From positions 1-60,143 of the forward strand of contig WOZP01000023.1 of the NCBI GenBank assembly GCA_011620215.1: 60,143 nt of DNA, read 5' to 3'. The translations under genes were made by a program, and so were the position numbers. How positions within the stretch are numbered: position 1 is the first letter of the stretch; each line of letters opens with the position of its first letter. Shown piece by piece: positions 36,324 through 45,321 of the stretch. The notes under the pieces were generated by a model. The model was not told the origin of the DNA. It searched no databases and saw nothing but the letters and a program-made list of their open reading frames with translations. This stretch comes from Rugosibacter sp. (GTDB taxonomy: Bacteria; Pseudomonadota; Gammaproteobacteria; Burkholderiales; Rhodocyclaceae).

Positions 36324-37253
36324 TCAAATGAGCGTCGTGGTTAGCTCGCCAATGTTTTCAACAGCGATGCTTACCTTATCGCCCTTTTGGAGAAAAATGC
36401 CACGCGGCATGCCTACGCCCGCAGGCGTGCCAGTTGCAACAATATCGCCAGGATAAAGCGTAAAACGTTGCGACAAAAATGACACCAACTCGGCATAATT
36501 AAAAATCATTTTGCTGGTGTTGGAATCTTGCATCAGCGTGTCATTTACCCAGAGCTTCAAATCCAGATCCAGCGGATTCGCAATCTCATCACGCGGCACG
36601 ATCCAGGGGCCTGTAGGACATGCGCCGTCAAAATTCTTCTGGCTGATCCAGTCGTATTCCATCGCCGAGCCGGGGGTAGCCTTCGGCCGCTTCATGAAAT
36701 CACGCGCCGACAAATCGTTGATGATGGTGTAGCCGGCCACATAGTCCATGGCGTCGGCTTCAGCCACGTCCTTGCATTGCCGACCGATCACCACCGCCAC
36801 TTCGAGCTCCCAATCAAATTGCTTGCTATAGGCCGGGATAGTCACGCGTCCACCGTGCCCTACCATCGTATTGCGCGCCGTTCTGATAAACAGCCAAGGC
36901 GGCATGCCAATCTCATGTGGGTCGGGTTCTGCGGGTAGGTTGAATGCCTTGGACATTTCCGCCAGGTGATCAGTATAATTTGCCCCGGCGCAGTAAATGC
37001 CATTAGGGTAAAGCACCGGCGGCAGATAAGTCACCATATCCAGCGAGCGACCAGTGAATTTAGCGAGTCGGGTTGCATCCTCAGTCAATGCAGCCAGCTC
37101 TTTTTGCGTATTTTCCCAGTCATTCAGCACATCAAGTACCGTTGGCGTTTCAGGTAGCACATCGGCCAGATCAAATACTTGGTTGTTCATGAATACTGCG
37201 CCAACAGGTGTGTTGCCACGCGCGCAAGTCAGCAGACGAAATGAATGGCTCAC
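36324..37253 (-). CDS. Fumarylacetoacetate hydrolase (FAH) family protein
   Basis: The 309-residue protein has the FAH-family C-terminal domain: GANYTDHLAEM, DWELEVAVVIGRQC (acidic metal ligands), INDLSARDFMKRP and GDIVATGTPAGVGMPRG. Members hydrolyse or decarboxylate/hydrate ring-cleavage products in aromatic or tyrosine degradation. It starts with GTG at 37253, with AAGGA 9 bases upstream. It lies 98 bases downstream of a Rieske oxygenase gene on the same strand, so a shared catabolic role is likely but the substrate is not known. Confidence 0.88.
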   Translation of the reverse strand: MSHSFRLLTCARGNTPVGAVFMNNQVFDLADVLPETPTVLDVLNDWENTQKELAALTEDATRLAKFTGRSLDMVTYLPPVLYPNGIYCAGANYTDHLAEMSKAFNLPAEPDPHEIGMPPWLFIRTARNTMVGHGGRVTIPAYSKQFDWELEVAVVIGRQCKDVAEADAMDYVAGYTIINDLSARDFMKRPKATPGSAMEYDWISQKNFDGACPTGPWIVPRDEIANPLDLDLKLWVNDTLMQDSNTSKMIFNYAELVSFLSQRFTLYPGDIVATGTPAGVGMPRGIFLQKGDKVSIAVENIGELTTTLI

Positions 37254-37351
37254 TATGGGTATCCTTTGGATGGTTAAGACTGCATTAAAGACATGTGATC
37301 GAGAGTGCTTAGTGAGAGTGCCCAGTTATAGTAGCTTCAACCTTGCCAGAC

Positions 37352-38593
37352 TCAAGGCTGTGCTTTAACCACATCAAACCCCGCCTCAATATCGCTCAAA
37401 TCACAATCACGGCCTAGGGGTGCCTCACCTCGCTCATATGCCTTCACTGCATCGACCAAGGTTTTACGCCCTTTGACCAAGGCCATATCCACCGGAGCAA
37501 GATATTCCCGCGAACGATCGACTCGTCCCTGGCTTTCGATAACTGCCAGATCTTCTGCAAAAATATTGATCAGCGTGGTTTTCTTGCCGCCAAATCCGGC
37601 AAAGCTTTCGCCACGATCAACGGCACCGCGATCTTGCCCCCAGCGGTTGTCCGCTGTGCGCTCCCCCAACTCTTCCAGAAAATCATTGAGATTGGGAATG
37701 CTCGCCAAATTTTGCATGGCAAAGCCATCCGGCTGCAAAGGCGCATGGCGGTTATAGAAAATCATCCACAACACCGCATGATCGTCATCAATAGGCACAC
37801 TGATTTGCAATCCTTTATCAGCCATCGCGCCGGGACTAATCGCATGATGTTGAATAAACGGCATGATGAAATGAAAATGCGTTGTCTTGGCGGCGTCGTG
37901 ATTCGCATAAGCAAAGCCGTAATCCGTCGAATGCGCACGCATTTCGGGATAATCAAACTCAATGCCACTATCTGTGCGCCGCCCCGAGCCAGAAAAGTAG
38001 GCGCTCCCGCGACTCGAGTTACGATTAGTTTGATTGTGCAGTATCTGCGCGTGAAACACATCCCATAAGGTTTCCAGCGGATGCAGCCAATTACAATTAA
38101 CTACTGCCGTTGCCGAAATAACATGGCTATCGGGCAAATCAGTGAATGACAAGGGGCGAAATGGGGGCGCGGTTCCCGCAGCCCCTGTACCTAGCCAGGC
38201 CCAGATAATGCCCTGCCCCTCATGCACCGGATGCGCCCCGGTTTTAATCTCAGGCAATGGCGCATCTGCCGAGTGCGTGGGTGCATCGAGCAATCTGCCC
38301 GAAGGTGCCATTTTCCAACCGTGATAGATGCAGCGCAGGCCAGCTTCTTCGTTACGCGCCATCGCAAGCGATGCGCCTCGGTGCGGACAAGCCTCATTCA
38401 TCACCCCCGCCTCACCCCCAGGTGAACGGAACACGACATATTTATCACCCATCACGGTAACACGATATGGTGCTGCGCCTGGCTCCACCTGAGACGAACG
38501 CAATACTGGCACCCAATATTCGCGCATCAATCGCCCCATTGGCGTGCCCTGCCCTGTTTCGGTAATCAGCTGGTTATTCGCTTTACTTAGCAC
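37352..38593 (-). CDS. Rieske-type aromatic ring-hydroxylating oxygenase, alpha subunit
   Basis: The 413-residue oxygenase has the phthalate 4,5-dioxygenase-type layout. The Rieske [2Fe-2S] site is CPHRGASLAM...CIYHGWK (C-x-H, C-x2-H, about residues 70-95). The mononuclear iron site is in WDVFHAQILH, with a D-x2-H-x4-H pattern. It starts with GTG at 38593, with AGAGGAG 8 bases upstream. Such enzymes mono- or dihydroxylate aromatic or steroid-like substrates using a separate reductase, which is not encoded here. A decayed NTF2-like gene, of the kind that supplies small subunits to such enzymes, lies just upstream. Confidence 0.9.
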   Translation of the reverse strand: MLSKANNQLITETGQGTPMGRLMREYWVPVLRSSQVEPGAAPYRVTVMGDKYVVFRSPGGEAGVMNEACPHRGASLAMARNEEAGLRCIYHGWKMAPSGRLLDAPTHSADAPLPEIKTGAHPVHEGQGIIWAWLGTGAAGTAPPFRPLSFTDLPDSHVISATAVVNCNWLHPLETLWDVFHAQILHNQTNRNSSRGSAYFSGSGRRTDSGIEFDYPEMRAHSTDYGFAYANHDAAKTTHFHFIMPFIQHHAISPGAMADKGLQISVPIDDDHAVLWMIFYNRHAPLQPDGFAMQNLASIPNLNDFLEELGERTADNRWGQDRGAVDRGESFAGFGGKKTTLINIFAEDLAVIESQGRVDRSREYLAPVDMALVKGRKTLVDAVKAYERGEAPLGRDCDLSDIEAGFDVVKAQP

Positions 38594-38691
38594 GGACCAC
38601 TCCTCTTCTGCCTAAACAGATTCTCTTTCGTGTTATTTTTTCGTAGGATACTGTGAATGATATGCACGCGCACACGTCGCTCTTATGAAAA

Positions 38692-38965
38692 TCATGCCTC
38701 CAGTGCCTGATAAGGATAGTCTTCCATACTGTACTTTTGAATCACAAACCCAGCAGGCATAGCGAGTGGTGAAGTGATCTGCTCTTCCTCTTCTTGCATA
38801 TCACCAAGAATCAATACCCGATGCGCAACACGCCACACGCCGTGGCGCTCTTCAAATTAGTCAATATAGTGAGCAATAGCATATTTTTTATTCACTATTG
38901 CCCTGAGCCGCACCTGCCGCTTTTGAGCCACACCAAATTCGGTATAAACTTGTAAACGTTAGGTC
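38692..38965 (-). pseudogene. SnoaL/NTF2-like protein relic
   Basis: The minus strand reads VNKKYAIAHYID, a stop (TAA), FEERHGVWRVAHRVLILGD and a C-terminal tail, ending with TGA at 38694-38692. The pattern HYIDxFE-R-x-GxWRxAxRV is typical of SnoaL/NTF2-like proteins, including small subunits of ring-hydroxylating oxygenases. The in-frame stop and lack of an N-terminal start indicate a pseudogene. It lies 99 bases upstream of the Rieske oxygenase gene, same strand. Confidence 0.6.
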
Positions 38966-39106
38966 TTCTAACTGCAGCCATCTACCTGAGACCATGAACA
39001 ATGCTAGTTGGCAATTAGAGTAAGTTCCATTTAACCTATGTCAATCATGCCCTTCTTTTCAAAAAATTTAGATTTTCCATGACCGCTATTTTGAACTGAA
39101 AACTCT

Positions 39107-39244
39107 ATGCTATTTATTCTCTACTACATTATTGCCATCACTATCCTGGTGATGCACTTTACAGGCTATTTGGCCCGTCGAAATTTGGAATGGGTAGTTT
39201 TACTGCTTGCAGTTACAGTGTTTCCTGCGGTGTTATACCTTTAG
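39107..39244 (+). CDS. Hypothetical 45-residue membrane protein
   Basis: ATG at 39107 opens 45 codons encoding two hydrophobic segments (LYYIIAITILVMHFTGYLA and WVVLLLAVTVFPAVLYL) joined by RRNLE. The clean hairpin-like topology argues for a real small protein; the lack of a strong ribosome site and any known relative argues against it. It stands in an otherwise gene-poor stretch. Confidence 0.35.
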   Translation: MLFILYYIIAITILVMHFTGYLARRNLEWVVLLLAVTVFPAVLYL

Positions 39245-39504
39245 TTTTGCAAAAGAGATTGCTTTGCCTACCAGCCAGGTATCAATGGAAGATACCCAAT
39301 AAAAAAGCCTCAGCTATCTTTGTCCGCGCACTAAGATGACCATGCTTTGGTTCATCAGCGCCAACCAGCAGACTGGTGGGCCGTCCTTCAAGCCAAAAGC
39401 TTTATCAGTAGTCGTTACAAAGTAAAAGTACGCCGATTAATACGTGAAGAAGGCTTTAGCTCTGCCTGGAAAAGACAACTAGTTACGTCACATTTTCACC
39501 ACAG
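39245..39504. other. Gene-poor stretch before tRNA-Val
   Basis: I see no supported gene here. A 62-codon plus-strand frame (39347-39535) runs through the terminator of tRNA-Val and has no similarity I recognise. Together with 38594-39106, apart from the NTF2-like relic, this stretch looks like decayed sequence. Confidence 0.4.
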
Positions 39505-39531
39505 AAAAACAAAAAGCCACCTTGCGGTGGC
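39505..39531 (-). terminator. Terminator of tRNA-Val
   Basis: On the minus strand GCCACC-GCAA-GGTGGC (39531-39516) forms a 6-bp stem with a GCAA tetraloop, followed by TTTTTGTTTTT. It lies 42 bases downstream of the tRNA 3' end. Confidence 0.88.
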
Positions 39532-39573
39532 CTGATTAGTAGCAGAATTATCTAATAATTCTGCTAAGACTTT

Positions 39574-39650
39574 TGGTAGGCGCGATTGGACTCGAACCAA
39601 CGACCCCCACCATGTCAAGGTGGTGCTCTAACCAGCTGAGCTACGCGCCT
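39574..39650 (-). tRNA. tRNA-Val (GAC)
   Basis: The minus strand folds as a 77-base tRNA with acceptor AGGCGCG/CGCGCCT, D-arm GCTCAGCTGGTTAGAGC, anticodon arm CCACCTTGACATGGTGG (anticodon GAC), T-loop GGTTCGAGTCC, A73 and encoded CCA. The central part is nearly identical to the known bacterial tRNA-Val(GAC) pattern. Confidence 0.97.
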
Positions 39651-39860
39651 ACTTAAGAACGGCGAATTCTACCTGAAACAAGCATGGCGTCAAACTGTTT
39701 TAGCAAGTAACAAGTAAGATTAAACAGAAGTCATGCCTAACTTTTTACAATACAGATAAGCCTGCCCTAGCAAAAGGCTACCTTGCTTAAGCTCTGCGCT
39801 GGGTAGCTTTGCGCCCTGATACGGGTTTACAGATCACGGGATGAACGTTATAGTCAGCCA

Positions 39861-40373
39861 ATGAATAGAACACCATCCAAGAAAACAGGTACTTTTTTAT
39901 TGTTCAGCCTGTTGCTTTCGTCAATTGCACAGGCCAACGAACCTATCGTCATTCCGCCACCGCTGCGGGTGTCATTCATTGATCGCGCAACAGCAACCGC
40001 TCAAGATGTCATTGATAAGGCTGTAGATCTACTCGGTATCCCATACCGTTTTGGTGGGACGACGCCTGAATCCGGGTTTGACTGCTCGGGCTTTGTGCGT
40101 CACGTATTCCGTACAGGGTTTGGCTTGATTCTTCCACGCAGTGCTCTTGAGCAGAGCAAAACTGGACAAGCTGTTCCATCTACCGAGCTCAAACCTGGTG
40201 ATCTGGTTTTCTTTAACACCATGCGTCGCGCGTTTTCGCATGTCGGCATTTATCTTGGCAATGATCAGTTTGTGCATGCCCCACGCACCGGCGAACGGGT
40301 TCGTGTCGATAGCATGAGCGACAACTACTGGATACAGCGATTCAATGGCGCCCGGCGCGTCAATCCTGAATAA
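39861..40373 (+). CDS. NlpC/P60 cell-wall endopeptidase
   Basis: The 170-residue protein has a signal peptide (about residues 1-25, ending near SIAQA). The NlpC/P60 catalytic residues are C75 in FDCSGFV, H127 in SHVGIYLG and H139 in FVHAPR. It probably cleaves peptide stems of peptidoglycan in the periplasm. It is the first of a run of plus-strand genes but is separated from the next by 74 bases. Confidence 0.92.
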   Translation: MNRTPSKKTGTFLLFSLLLSSIAQANEPIVIPPPLRVSFIDRATATAQDVIDKAVDLLGIPYRFGGTTPESGFDCSGFVRHVFRTGFGLILPRSALEQSKTGQAVPSTELKPGDLVFFNTMRRAFSHVGIYLGNDQFVHAPRTGERVRVDSMSDNYWIQRFNGARRVNPE

Positions 40374-40447
40374 TTGATCGGCAGTTCAATCGCCCCCTCT
40401 TTTACAACGCTAACTGTAATTTCAACTCACGACCTTGAGGAATAATC

Positions 40448-40687
40448 ATGACCAATCCAGAAATTGCTGCAAAATCACCTTTCGCTGTTGCTGTTGAAGC
40501 TGGCAAGGATTACTACTGGTGCTCCTGCGGCAAATCCAAAGGTCAGCCTTTCTGTGATGGCAGCCATAAAGGATCGTCATTTTCGCCATTGAAATATACT
40601 GCCAGCGAAAGCACGACAGTCTACTTTTGCGGTTGCAAACACAGCAAAAATGGTGCGCTCTGTGACGGCTCACATAAGTCGCTGTAA
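40448..40687 (+). CDS. Tandem CDGSH iron-sulfur protein
   Basis: The 79-residue protein has two CDGSH [2Fe-2S] sites: C25, C27, C36, H40 and C61, C63, C72, H76 (C-x-C ... CDGSH twice). This is the small bacterial CISD3-like form. The three-Cys one-His clusters are redox-active and can be transferred; the partner is not known. It lies upstream of aat and may be cotranscribed with it. Confidence 0.93.
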   Translation: MTNPEIAAKSPFAVAVEAGKDYYWCSCGKSKGQPFCDGSHKGSSFSPLKYTASESTTVYFCGCKHSKNGALCDGSHKSL

Positions 40688-40742
40688 CCTGAAATCTCTT
40701 CAGGAAATTTAGTTCGAACCACTTTTTCATGCGCTGCAGCCG

Positions 40743-41468
40743 ATGATTCCATGGCTGTCGATTGAGCTTGATTTCCCACCGGTTAGCTCGGCCCTCACTG
40801 AGCCAACCGGCCCCAATGGCCTTCTCGCTGCGGGTGGTGATCTTTCGCCGCCACGCTTGCTTGCAGCTTATACACAAGGAATTTTCCCTTGGTATTCACC
40901 GGGTGAACCGATCCTGTGGTGGAGCCCTGACCCACGCATGGTGCTCTTTCCGGGTGAGGTCAAACTATCACGCTCTCTAGCCAAAACACTCCGTAACGCA
41001 GCCTACAACATCCGCTTTGATACTGCCTTTTCTGCCACGATATCCGCTTGTGCGCAGAAACCACGATCTGGACAGAGTGGAACCTGGATCAGCGCTGAAA
41101 TGATGACGGCTTACGAAAAACTGCATCAACTGGGCTATGCTCATAGCGTAGAAACATGGGTCGATGGTGAGTTGGTTGGCGGGCTCTACGGCATCGCAAT
41201 CGGACGGGTTTTTTACGGCGAATCGATGTTCAGCCACGTGCGTGATACATCAAAAATTGCGTTCGCTCATTTGTGCGCTTACCTCAAACAGCAAGAATTC
41301 GGCATAATTGATTGCCAAATGGAAACCACTCACCTCACCTCTCTCGGTGCTCACCTAATTGCCCGTAACGACTTTGTTGCTAAGCTGGTGGCATTGACCC
41401 AATCAGGCCCGGCCCCAGGCCCGTGGCCTGCCATGGCTATCGACGGTTACTTCAAGGAGGCGCGATGA
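40743..41468 (+). CDS. aat: Leucyl/phenylalanyl-tRNA--protein transferase
   Basis: The 241-residue enzyme has [14 protein letters not shown] near the start, then [12 protein letters not shown] and [23 protein letters not shown]. It adds Leu or Phe from aminoacyl-tRNA to proteins starting with Arg or Lys, marking them for ClpAP via ClpS. The stop overlaps the bpt start by four bases (ATGA), so both N-degron transferases are made together. Confidence 0.95.
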   Translation: MIPWLSIELDFPPVSSALTEPTGPNGLLAAGGDLSPPRLLAAYTQGIFPWYSPGEPILWWSPDPRMVLFPGEVKLSRSLAKTLRNAAYNIRFDTAFSATISACAQKPRSGQSGTWISAEMMTAYEKLHQLGYAHSVETWVDGELVGGLYGIAIGRVFYGESMFSHVRDTSKIAFAHLCAYLKQQEFGIIDCQMETTHLTSLGAHLIARNDFVAKLVALTQSGPAPGPWPAMAIDGYFKEAR

Positions 41469-42214
41469 CACACCTACGCGATTTACCTGCCTTCCCTTTG
41501 TTGCAGTTCTATACCACCACACCCTATAGCTGCTCTTACCTGCCGAATCGTTCTGCTCGCTCACAAGTTGCCACACCGATCAATCTTATCGACAACAGAA
41601 CCTATAGCGATCTCGTGCGGGCTGGCTTTCGGCGAAGCGGCATGTTTACCTATCGCCCCCGATGTGATCTATGCACGGCTTGTCAGCCGATTCGCTTGGA
41701 TGTCACACAATTCACGTCCAACCGCAGTCAGCGCCGTGCATTCGCTCAACATTCGGAGCTCACTGCGCAGGATTGCGAACTCACCTTTCGCGAAGATCAT
41801 TACCAGCTTTACCAGGGTTATCAAAATGCCCGCCATGCGGGTGGAGGCATGGATCAGGATAGTCGTGAGCAATATGCGCAGTTCCTGCTACAAACCCATG
41901 TTGATAGCCGCCTGATTGAATTCCGTGAAAACGGTGTATTACGCATCGTTAGCATTATCGACGTCCTCGATGATGGCTTATCGGCTGTCTATACTTTTTA
42001 TGCTTGCGATATTCCCCGCACCAGCTTTGGCACCTTTGCCATTCTCTGGCAAATCGCTGAATGCCAAAGGTTAGGGCTGCCTTGGCTGTATTTAGGTTAC
42101 TGGATCCGTGACAGTAAAAAAATGGCCTACAAAGAAAATTTTCGCCCCTTGACTGTCCTGCGCGAAGGCGAGTGGCAAGCCTTTGTACCGCAGCAGGAAT
42201 CTGCCACTGACTAA
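41465..42214 (+). CDS. bpt: Aspartate/glutamate leucyltransferase (bacterial ATE)
   Basis: The 249-residue enzyme has the N-terminal ATE cysteine region [12 protein letters not shown] and [15 protein letters not shown], and the C-terminal stretch [21 protein letters not shown]. It transfers Leu to proteins beginning with Asp or Glu in the bacterial N-degron pathway. The ATG at 41465 overlaps the aat stop, and GGAGGCG lies just upstream within aat. Confidence 0.95.
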   Translation: MTHLRDLPAFPLLQFYTTTPYSCSYLPNRSARSQVATPINLIDNRTYSDLVRAGFRRSGMFTYRPRCDLCTACQPIRLDVTQFTSNRSQRRAFAQHSELTAQDCELTFREDHYQLYQGYQNARHAGGGMDQDSREQYAQFLLQTHVDSRLIEFRENGVLRIVSIIDVLDDGLSAVYTFYACDIPRTSFGTFAILWQIAECQRLGLPWLYLGYWIRDSKKMAYKENFRPLTVLREGEWQAFVPQQESATD

Positions 42215-42249
42215 CCCCTGAAGATTTACACTTGCGTTAACAGGTTAGC

Positions 42250-44421
42250 CTATTCAGTTTCTGCTCGCTGCTCGCGTTGCCAATAGGCGCGAATCACTAG
42301 CCAAAGCACTGTCACGCCGCCCAACAAAACCAGCAGTATCGGCCATGGGGCAGGCTGATTCCATTCGGCACGTTTTATTGTCCGTAAGCCAGCGTCCACA
42401 CGCTGATATTTCAAGGTATTGTTGCCCACCTTGCCTGGCTTTCGATTTGTCAGCCAAACATGCTGCAAACTGTAATCCTTCGGATGAAATCCCCATATCC
42501 ACGGCGTATCTTTACGCAGTTGTTCCACCATCTGATCAATCAACATCTGGCGTTGTGGACTATTTTCCATTGTCTGCATCTGCGCGAATAAAGCATCATA
42601 GGCAGGATTGTTGTAATTGGCGGCATTCGATCCATCATGCAGTACCGCCGACTGCTGACTGGACAGTAAAAAAAGGAAATTTTCCGGATCGGGATAATCC
42701 GCATTCCAGCCAAAATAAAAAATCTGCGCAGCACCCTTGCGTATTTTTTCCTGAAACCGGTTGTAATCCGTATTTCGCACCACTAACTGCACATTGATTT
42801 GGCTGAGCTGTTTGTTCAACCAATCCATCCGCGCTTTTGAGCCAACCCCTGTCGCCGTTGTATCAAGGTAGATCACCAGAGGTTCACCGGTAGAGGCATC
42901 CCGCCCGTTCGGCCAACCCGCTTCAGCCAGCAATCGCTTCGCCTCAGCAATGGACTTACGTCGCGCCTGGCCGTTAACCCAGTCGTACATCGTGCGATTA
43001 ATACCCCCAGCGCCTTCACGATAGCCGAAGATACCTGGTGGGATCGGTCCTTGTGCCGCAACGCCACGACCGTTTTGAAAAATCGAGATGAATTCCTCTT
43101 GATCGATGGCAATTGAAATCGCCTGCCTCAGTTTGCGTGCACGTTCAGCTGTTGCTGGGTTACTACCACCGACGAGCGGATCAAGCCAGTTAAATCCCAT
43201 ATAAAACGTTGACGTGGCAACAGACGTTGATAAGGTAATGCCTTGAGCCTGCATGGCATCGGTGAGTGTTGCTTCGCCACCACCCGTGACTTGCACAGCC
43301 TGGTCAAAAGAATCAGAAGATATGCCCGATGCATCATAATAACCTTGCAAGAATTTATTCCAATACGGAATCTGCTCTTTTTCGCGGGTGAAAACAATCT
43401 GATCGATAAAAGGTAAGCGCTTGCCGCAATCCTTTAGCAGCCCAGCCTTCTCATCTTCCGGCTCGCCCTCACAGGGATAGTGCTCTTCGTGAAAATTAGG
43501 ATTTCTCTGCAACACCATGCGCGCATTCGGATCGTTTTCCGTCAGCATGTAAGGACCTGTGCCTATGGGATACCAGTCCAGTGTCAGATTTTTTTCTTGC
43601 ATGCCTGGCTGGCTATAAAACTTGTCTGCCTCCCAGGGCATAGGCGAAAAAAATGGCATCGCCAGCCAGTAAAGAAACTGCGGGTACTTGCCCTTGATCC
43701 GAATTCGATAATGGTATTTATCGATCACTTCAGCCCCGGCAAGGGAATATTTGCGCAAGTCTAGCCAGTCATCACGCCGTATCACCAGCGCCGACTTTTG
43801 CAGGCTCTTGGCAAAATCACTTAGCCCGACGACATAACTGCTCATCAACCCCAGAATAGGCGAATGCAGATGCGGATGTCCCAGCCGCTTTATGCCATAA
43901 ACGTAATCTTCAGCGATCAGCTCTCGTGTATCTTGCGCAGCGAAATCAGCCATCGTCGTGATGTGAGAAAGCTGTTCAGTAGATAAATCGTGATACAGAT
44001 AACCTGCGACGGGATTGCGCGCAAAGGCCGCATGTGGCTGATAGCGAATACCTCGCTTGATGGCAATAACGTAATCCGTAAAAGCAATCTGCGCTGCCGG
44101 GCTGTTTGCGGGCAACTCTTTTCCCTGAGCATCAAGATAGCGTGGCTGCGGGACGGCCTCAGCCGTTGCCGGAATCAACGCATACGGGCGCTTGAGGTAG
44201 TGATATTGTAGCGGCGGCTCGTAAATCTGGGCAGTAAAAGTAATTTCGTCTTCGCTATACGACTGCACCGGGTCAAGATGTTTTGGGCGATCAATAAACG
44301 CGGTGTATAAGATGTTTTTTCCACGCTCCACCGCAGGATACGGATTGTTCCACGCCTCTCCACAACCTGTCAGAAACAAGGCAAGTAAAGTAAAAAGCAC
44401 TGCGCGAAATGGTCTCGACAT
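42250..44421 (-). CDS. Peptide-type ABC transporter substrate-binding lipoprotein with C-terminal membrane helix
   Basis: The protein has about 723 residues, longer than typical OppA-type binding proteins. It has a lipoprotein signal with lipobox LTGC (Cys 20) and the SBP family 5 fold (HLDPVQSYSEDE, GTGPYMLTENDPNARMVLQRNP, NADYPDPENFLFLLSS). A membrane helix (WPILLVLLGGVTVLWLVIRAY) and charged tail end the chain. It may therefore be held at both ends. No permease or ATPase gene is adjacent. The ATG at 44421 gives the signal peptide. A dispersed repeat copy lies inside at 43782-43799. Confidence 0.85.
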   Translation of the reverse strand: MSRPFRAVLFTLLALFLTGCGEAWNNPYPAVERGKNILYTAFIDRPKHLDPVQSYSEDEITFTAQIYEPPLQYHYLKRPYALIPATAEAVPQPRYLDAQGKELPANSPAAQIAFTDYVIAIKRGIRYQPHAAFARNPVAGYLYHDLSTEQLSHITTMADFAAQDTRELIAEDYVYGIKRLGHPHLHSPILGLMSSYVVGLSDFAKSLQKSALVIRRDDWLDLRKYSLAGAEVIDKYHYRIRIKGKYPQFLYWLAMPFFSPMPWEADKFYSQPGMQEKNLTLDWYPIGTGPYMLTENDPNARMVLQRNPNFHEEHYPCEGEPEDEKAGLLKDCGKRLPFIDQIVFTREKEQIPYWNKFLQGYYDASGISSDSFDQAVQVTGGGEATLTDAMQAQGITLSTSVATSTFYMGFNWLDPLVGGSNPATAERARKLRQAISIAIDQEEFISIFQNGRGVAAQGPIPPGIFGYREGAGGINRTMYDWVNGQARRKSIAEAKRLLAEAGWPNGRDASTGEPLVIYLDTTATGVGSKARMDWLNKQLSQINVQLVVRNTDYNRFQEKIRKGAAQIFYFGWNADYPDPENFLFLLSSQQSAVLHDGSNAANYNNPAYDALFAQMQTMENSPQRQMLIDQMVEQLRKDTPWIWGFHPKDYSLQHVWLTNRKPGKVGNNTLKYQRVDAGLRTIKRAEWNQPAPWPILLVLLGGVTVLWLVIRAYWQREQRAETE
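43782..43799 (+). repeat. Dispersed repeat copy 5 (inside the binding-protein gene, antisense)
   Basis: Exact 18-base core, preceded by CGCCGTA, so this copy matches the full extended consensus. The gene reads it as KSALVIRR. The T tract is followed by GCAGGC, as at the parC C-terminal copy. Confidence 0.92.
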
Positions 44422-44444
44422 AGTGGCTAGTTTAGCCGATCCGC

Positions 44445-44450
44445 TATAAT
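44445..44450 (+). promoter_or_regulatory. Putative -10 element for fabI
   Basis: This is a perfect TATAAT 40 bases before the fabI ATG. I see no good -35 at 16-18 bases, so the promoter may depend on other contacts. Confidence 0.45.
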
Positions 44451-44490
44451 CCAAAAGACTGATTCAACCGAATTCACTAGAGGAAAAACA

Positions 44491-45291
44491 ATGGGATTTC
44501 TTGTCGGCAAACGCATTCTGATCACAGGTTTGATCTCCAATCGATCCATTGCCTATGGCATTGCCAAAGCCTGTCACCGCGAGGGTGCGAGCCTGGCATT
44601 CACTTATCAAAACGAACGCTTTGCCGATCGAATCACCAAGTTTGCTGAAGAATTTGGCTCGCAAGCGGTATTTCCCTGTGATGTTGCTGAAGACGCGCAG
44701 ATAGAAAAGCTTTTTGTCGACATCGCCAAACACTGGGAAGGCCTTGACGGCTTGGTACATTCCATCGCCTACGCCCCAGCCGAAGCGATCGAAGGCGATT
44801 TTCTCGATGGCATCACGCGTGACGCCTTTCGCATTGCCCATGATGTTTCTTCCTACAGTTATGCAGCACTTGCCAAAGCCGCTCGTCCCCTGCTACTCAA
44901 GGGTAACAATGCCTCGCTCCTGGCGATGACTTACCTTGGTGCCGAACGCACCATGCCCAACTACAACACCATGGGACTAGCCAAGGCCAGCCTCGAAGCC
45001 GCAACGCGCTACCTCGCCTTTTGCCTTGGGCCACAAGGCATTCGCGCCAATGCAATTTCTGCGGGCCCCATTAAAACTCTGGCCGCCTCCGGTATTGGTA
45101 ACTTTGGCAAATTGCTGGCCTATAACGCGCACCACGCTCCCCTGCGGCGCAATATCACGATCGAAGAAGTAGGGAATGCCGCAGCCTTCATGCTCTCTGA
45201 TTTAGCCAGTGGCATCACCGGTGAAATCATGTTTGTCGATGGCGGTTTAAACACCACTGCGCTAGGCAATACCGACCCTTTACCCGGTTAA
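44491..45291 (+). CDS. fabI: Enoyl-[acyl-carrier-protein] reductase (NADH)
   Basis: The 266-residue short-chain dehydrogenase has the FabI-specific nucleotide motif [13 protein letters not shown] and catalytic Tyr/Lys in [13 protein letters not shown] (Y-x6-K). It reduces enoyl-ACP at the end of each fatty-acid elongation cycle and is the triclosan target in other bacteria. GAGG lies 9 bases before the ATG. nadK follows 30 bases later. Confidence 0.95.
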   Translation: MGFLVGKRILITGLISNRSIAYGIAKACHREGASLAFTYQNERFADRITKFAEEFGSQAVFPCDVAEDAQIEKLFVDIAKHWEGLDGLVHSIAYAPAEAIEGDFLDGITRDAFRIAHDVSSYSYAALAKAARPLLLKGNNASLLAMTYLGAERTMPNYNTMGLAKASLEAATRYLAFCLGPQGIRANAISAGPIKTLAASGIGNFGKLLAYNAHHAPLRRNITIEEVGNAAAFMLSDLASGITGEIMFVDGGLNTTALGNTDPLPG

Positions 45292-45321
45292 TCATCCCTG
45301 ATTCCTGGTTTTAACCTCCGC

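Noticed and set aside
39347-39535. 62-codon frame before tRNA-Val
   Set aside because: It runs through the tRNA terminator hairpin and has no protein-like features.
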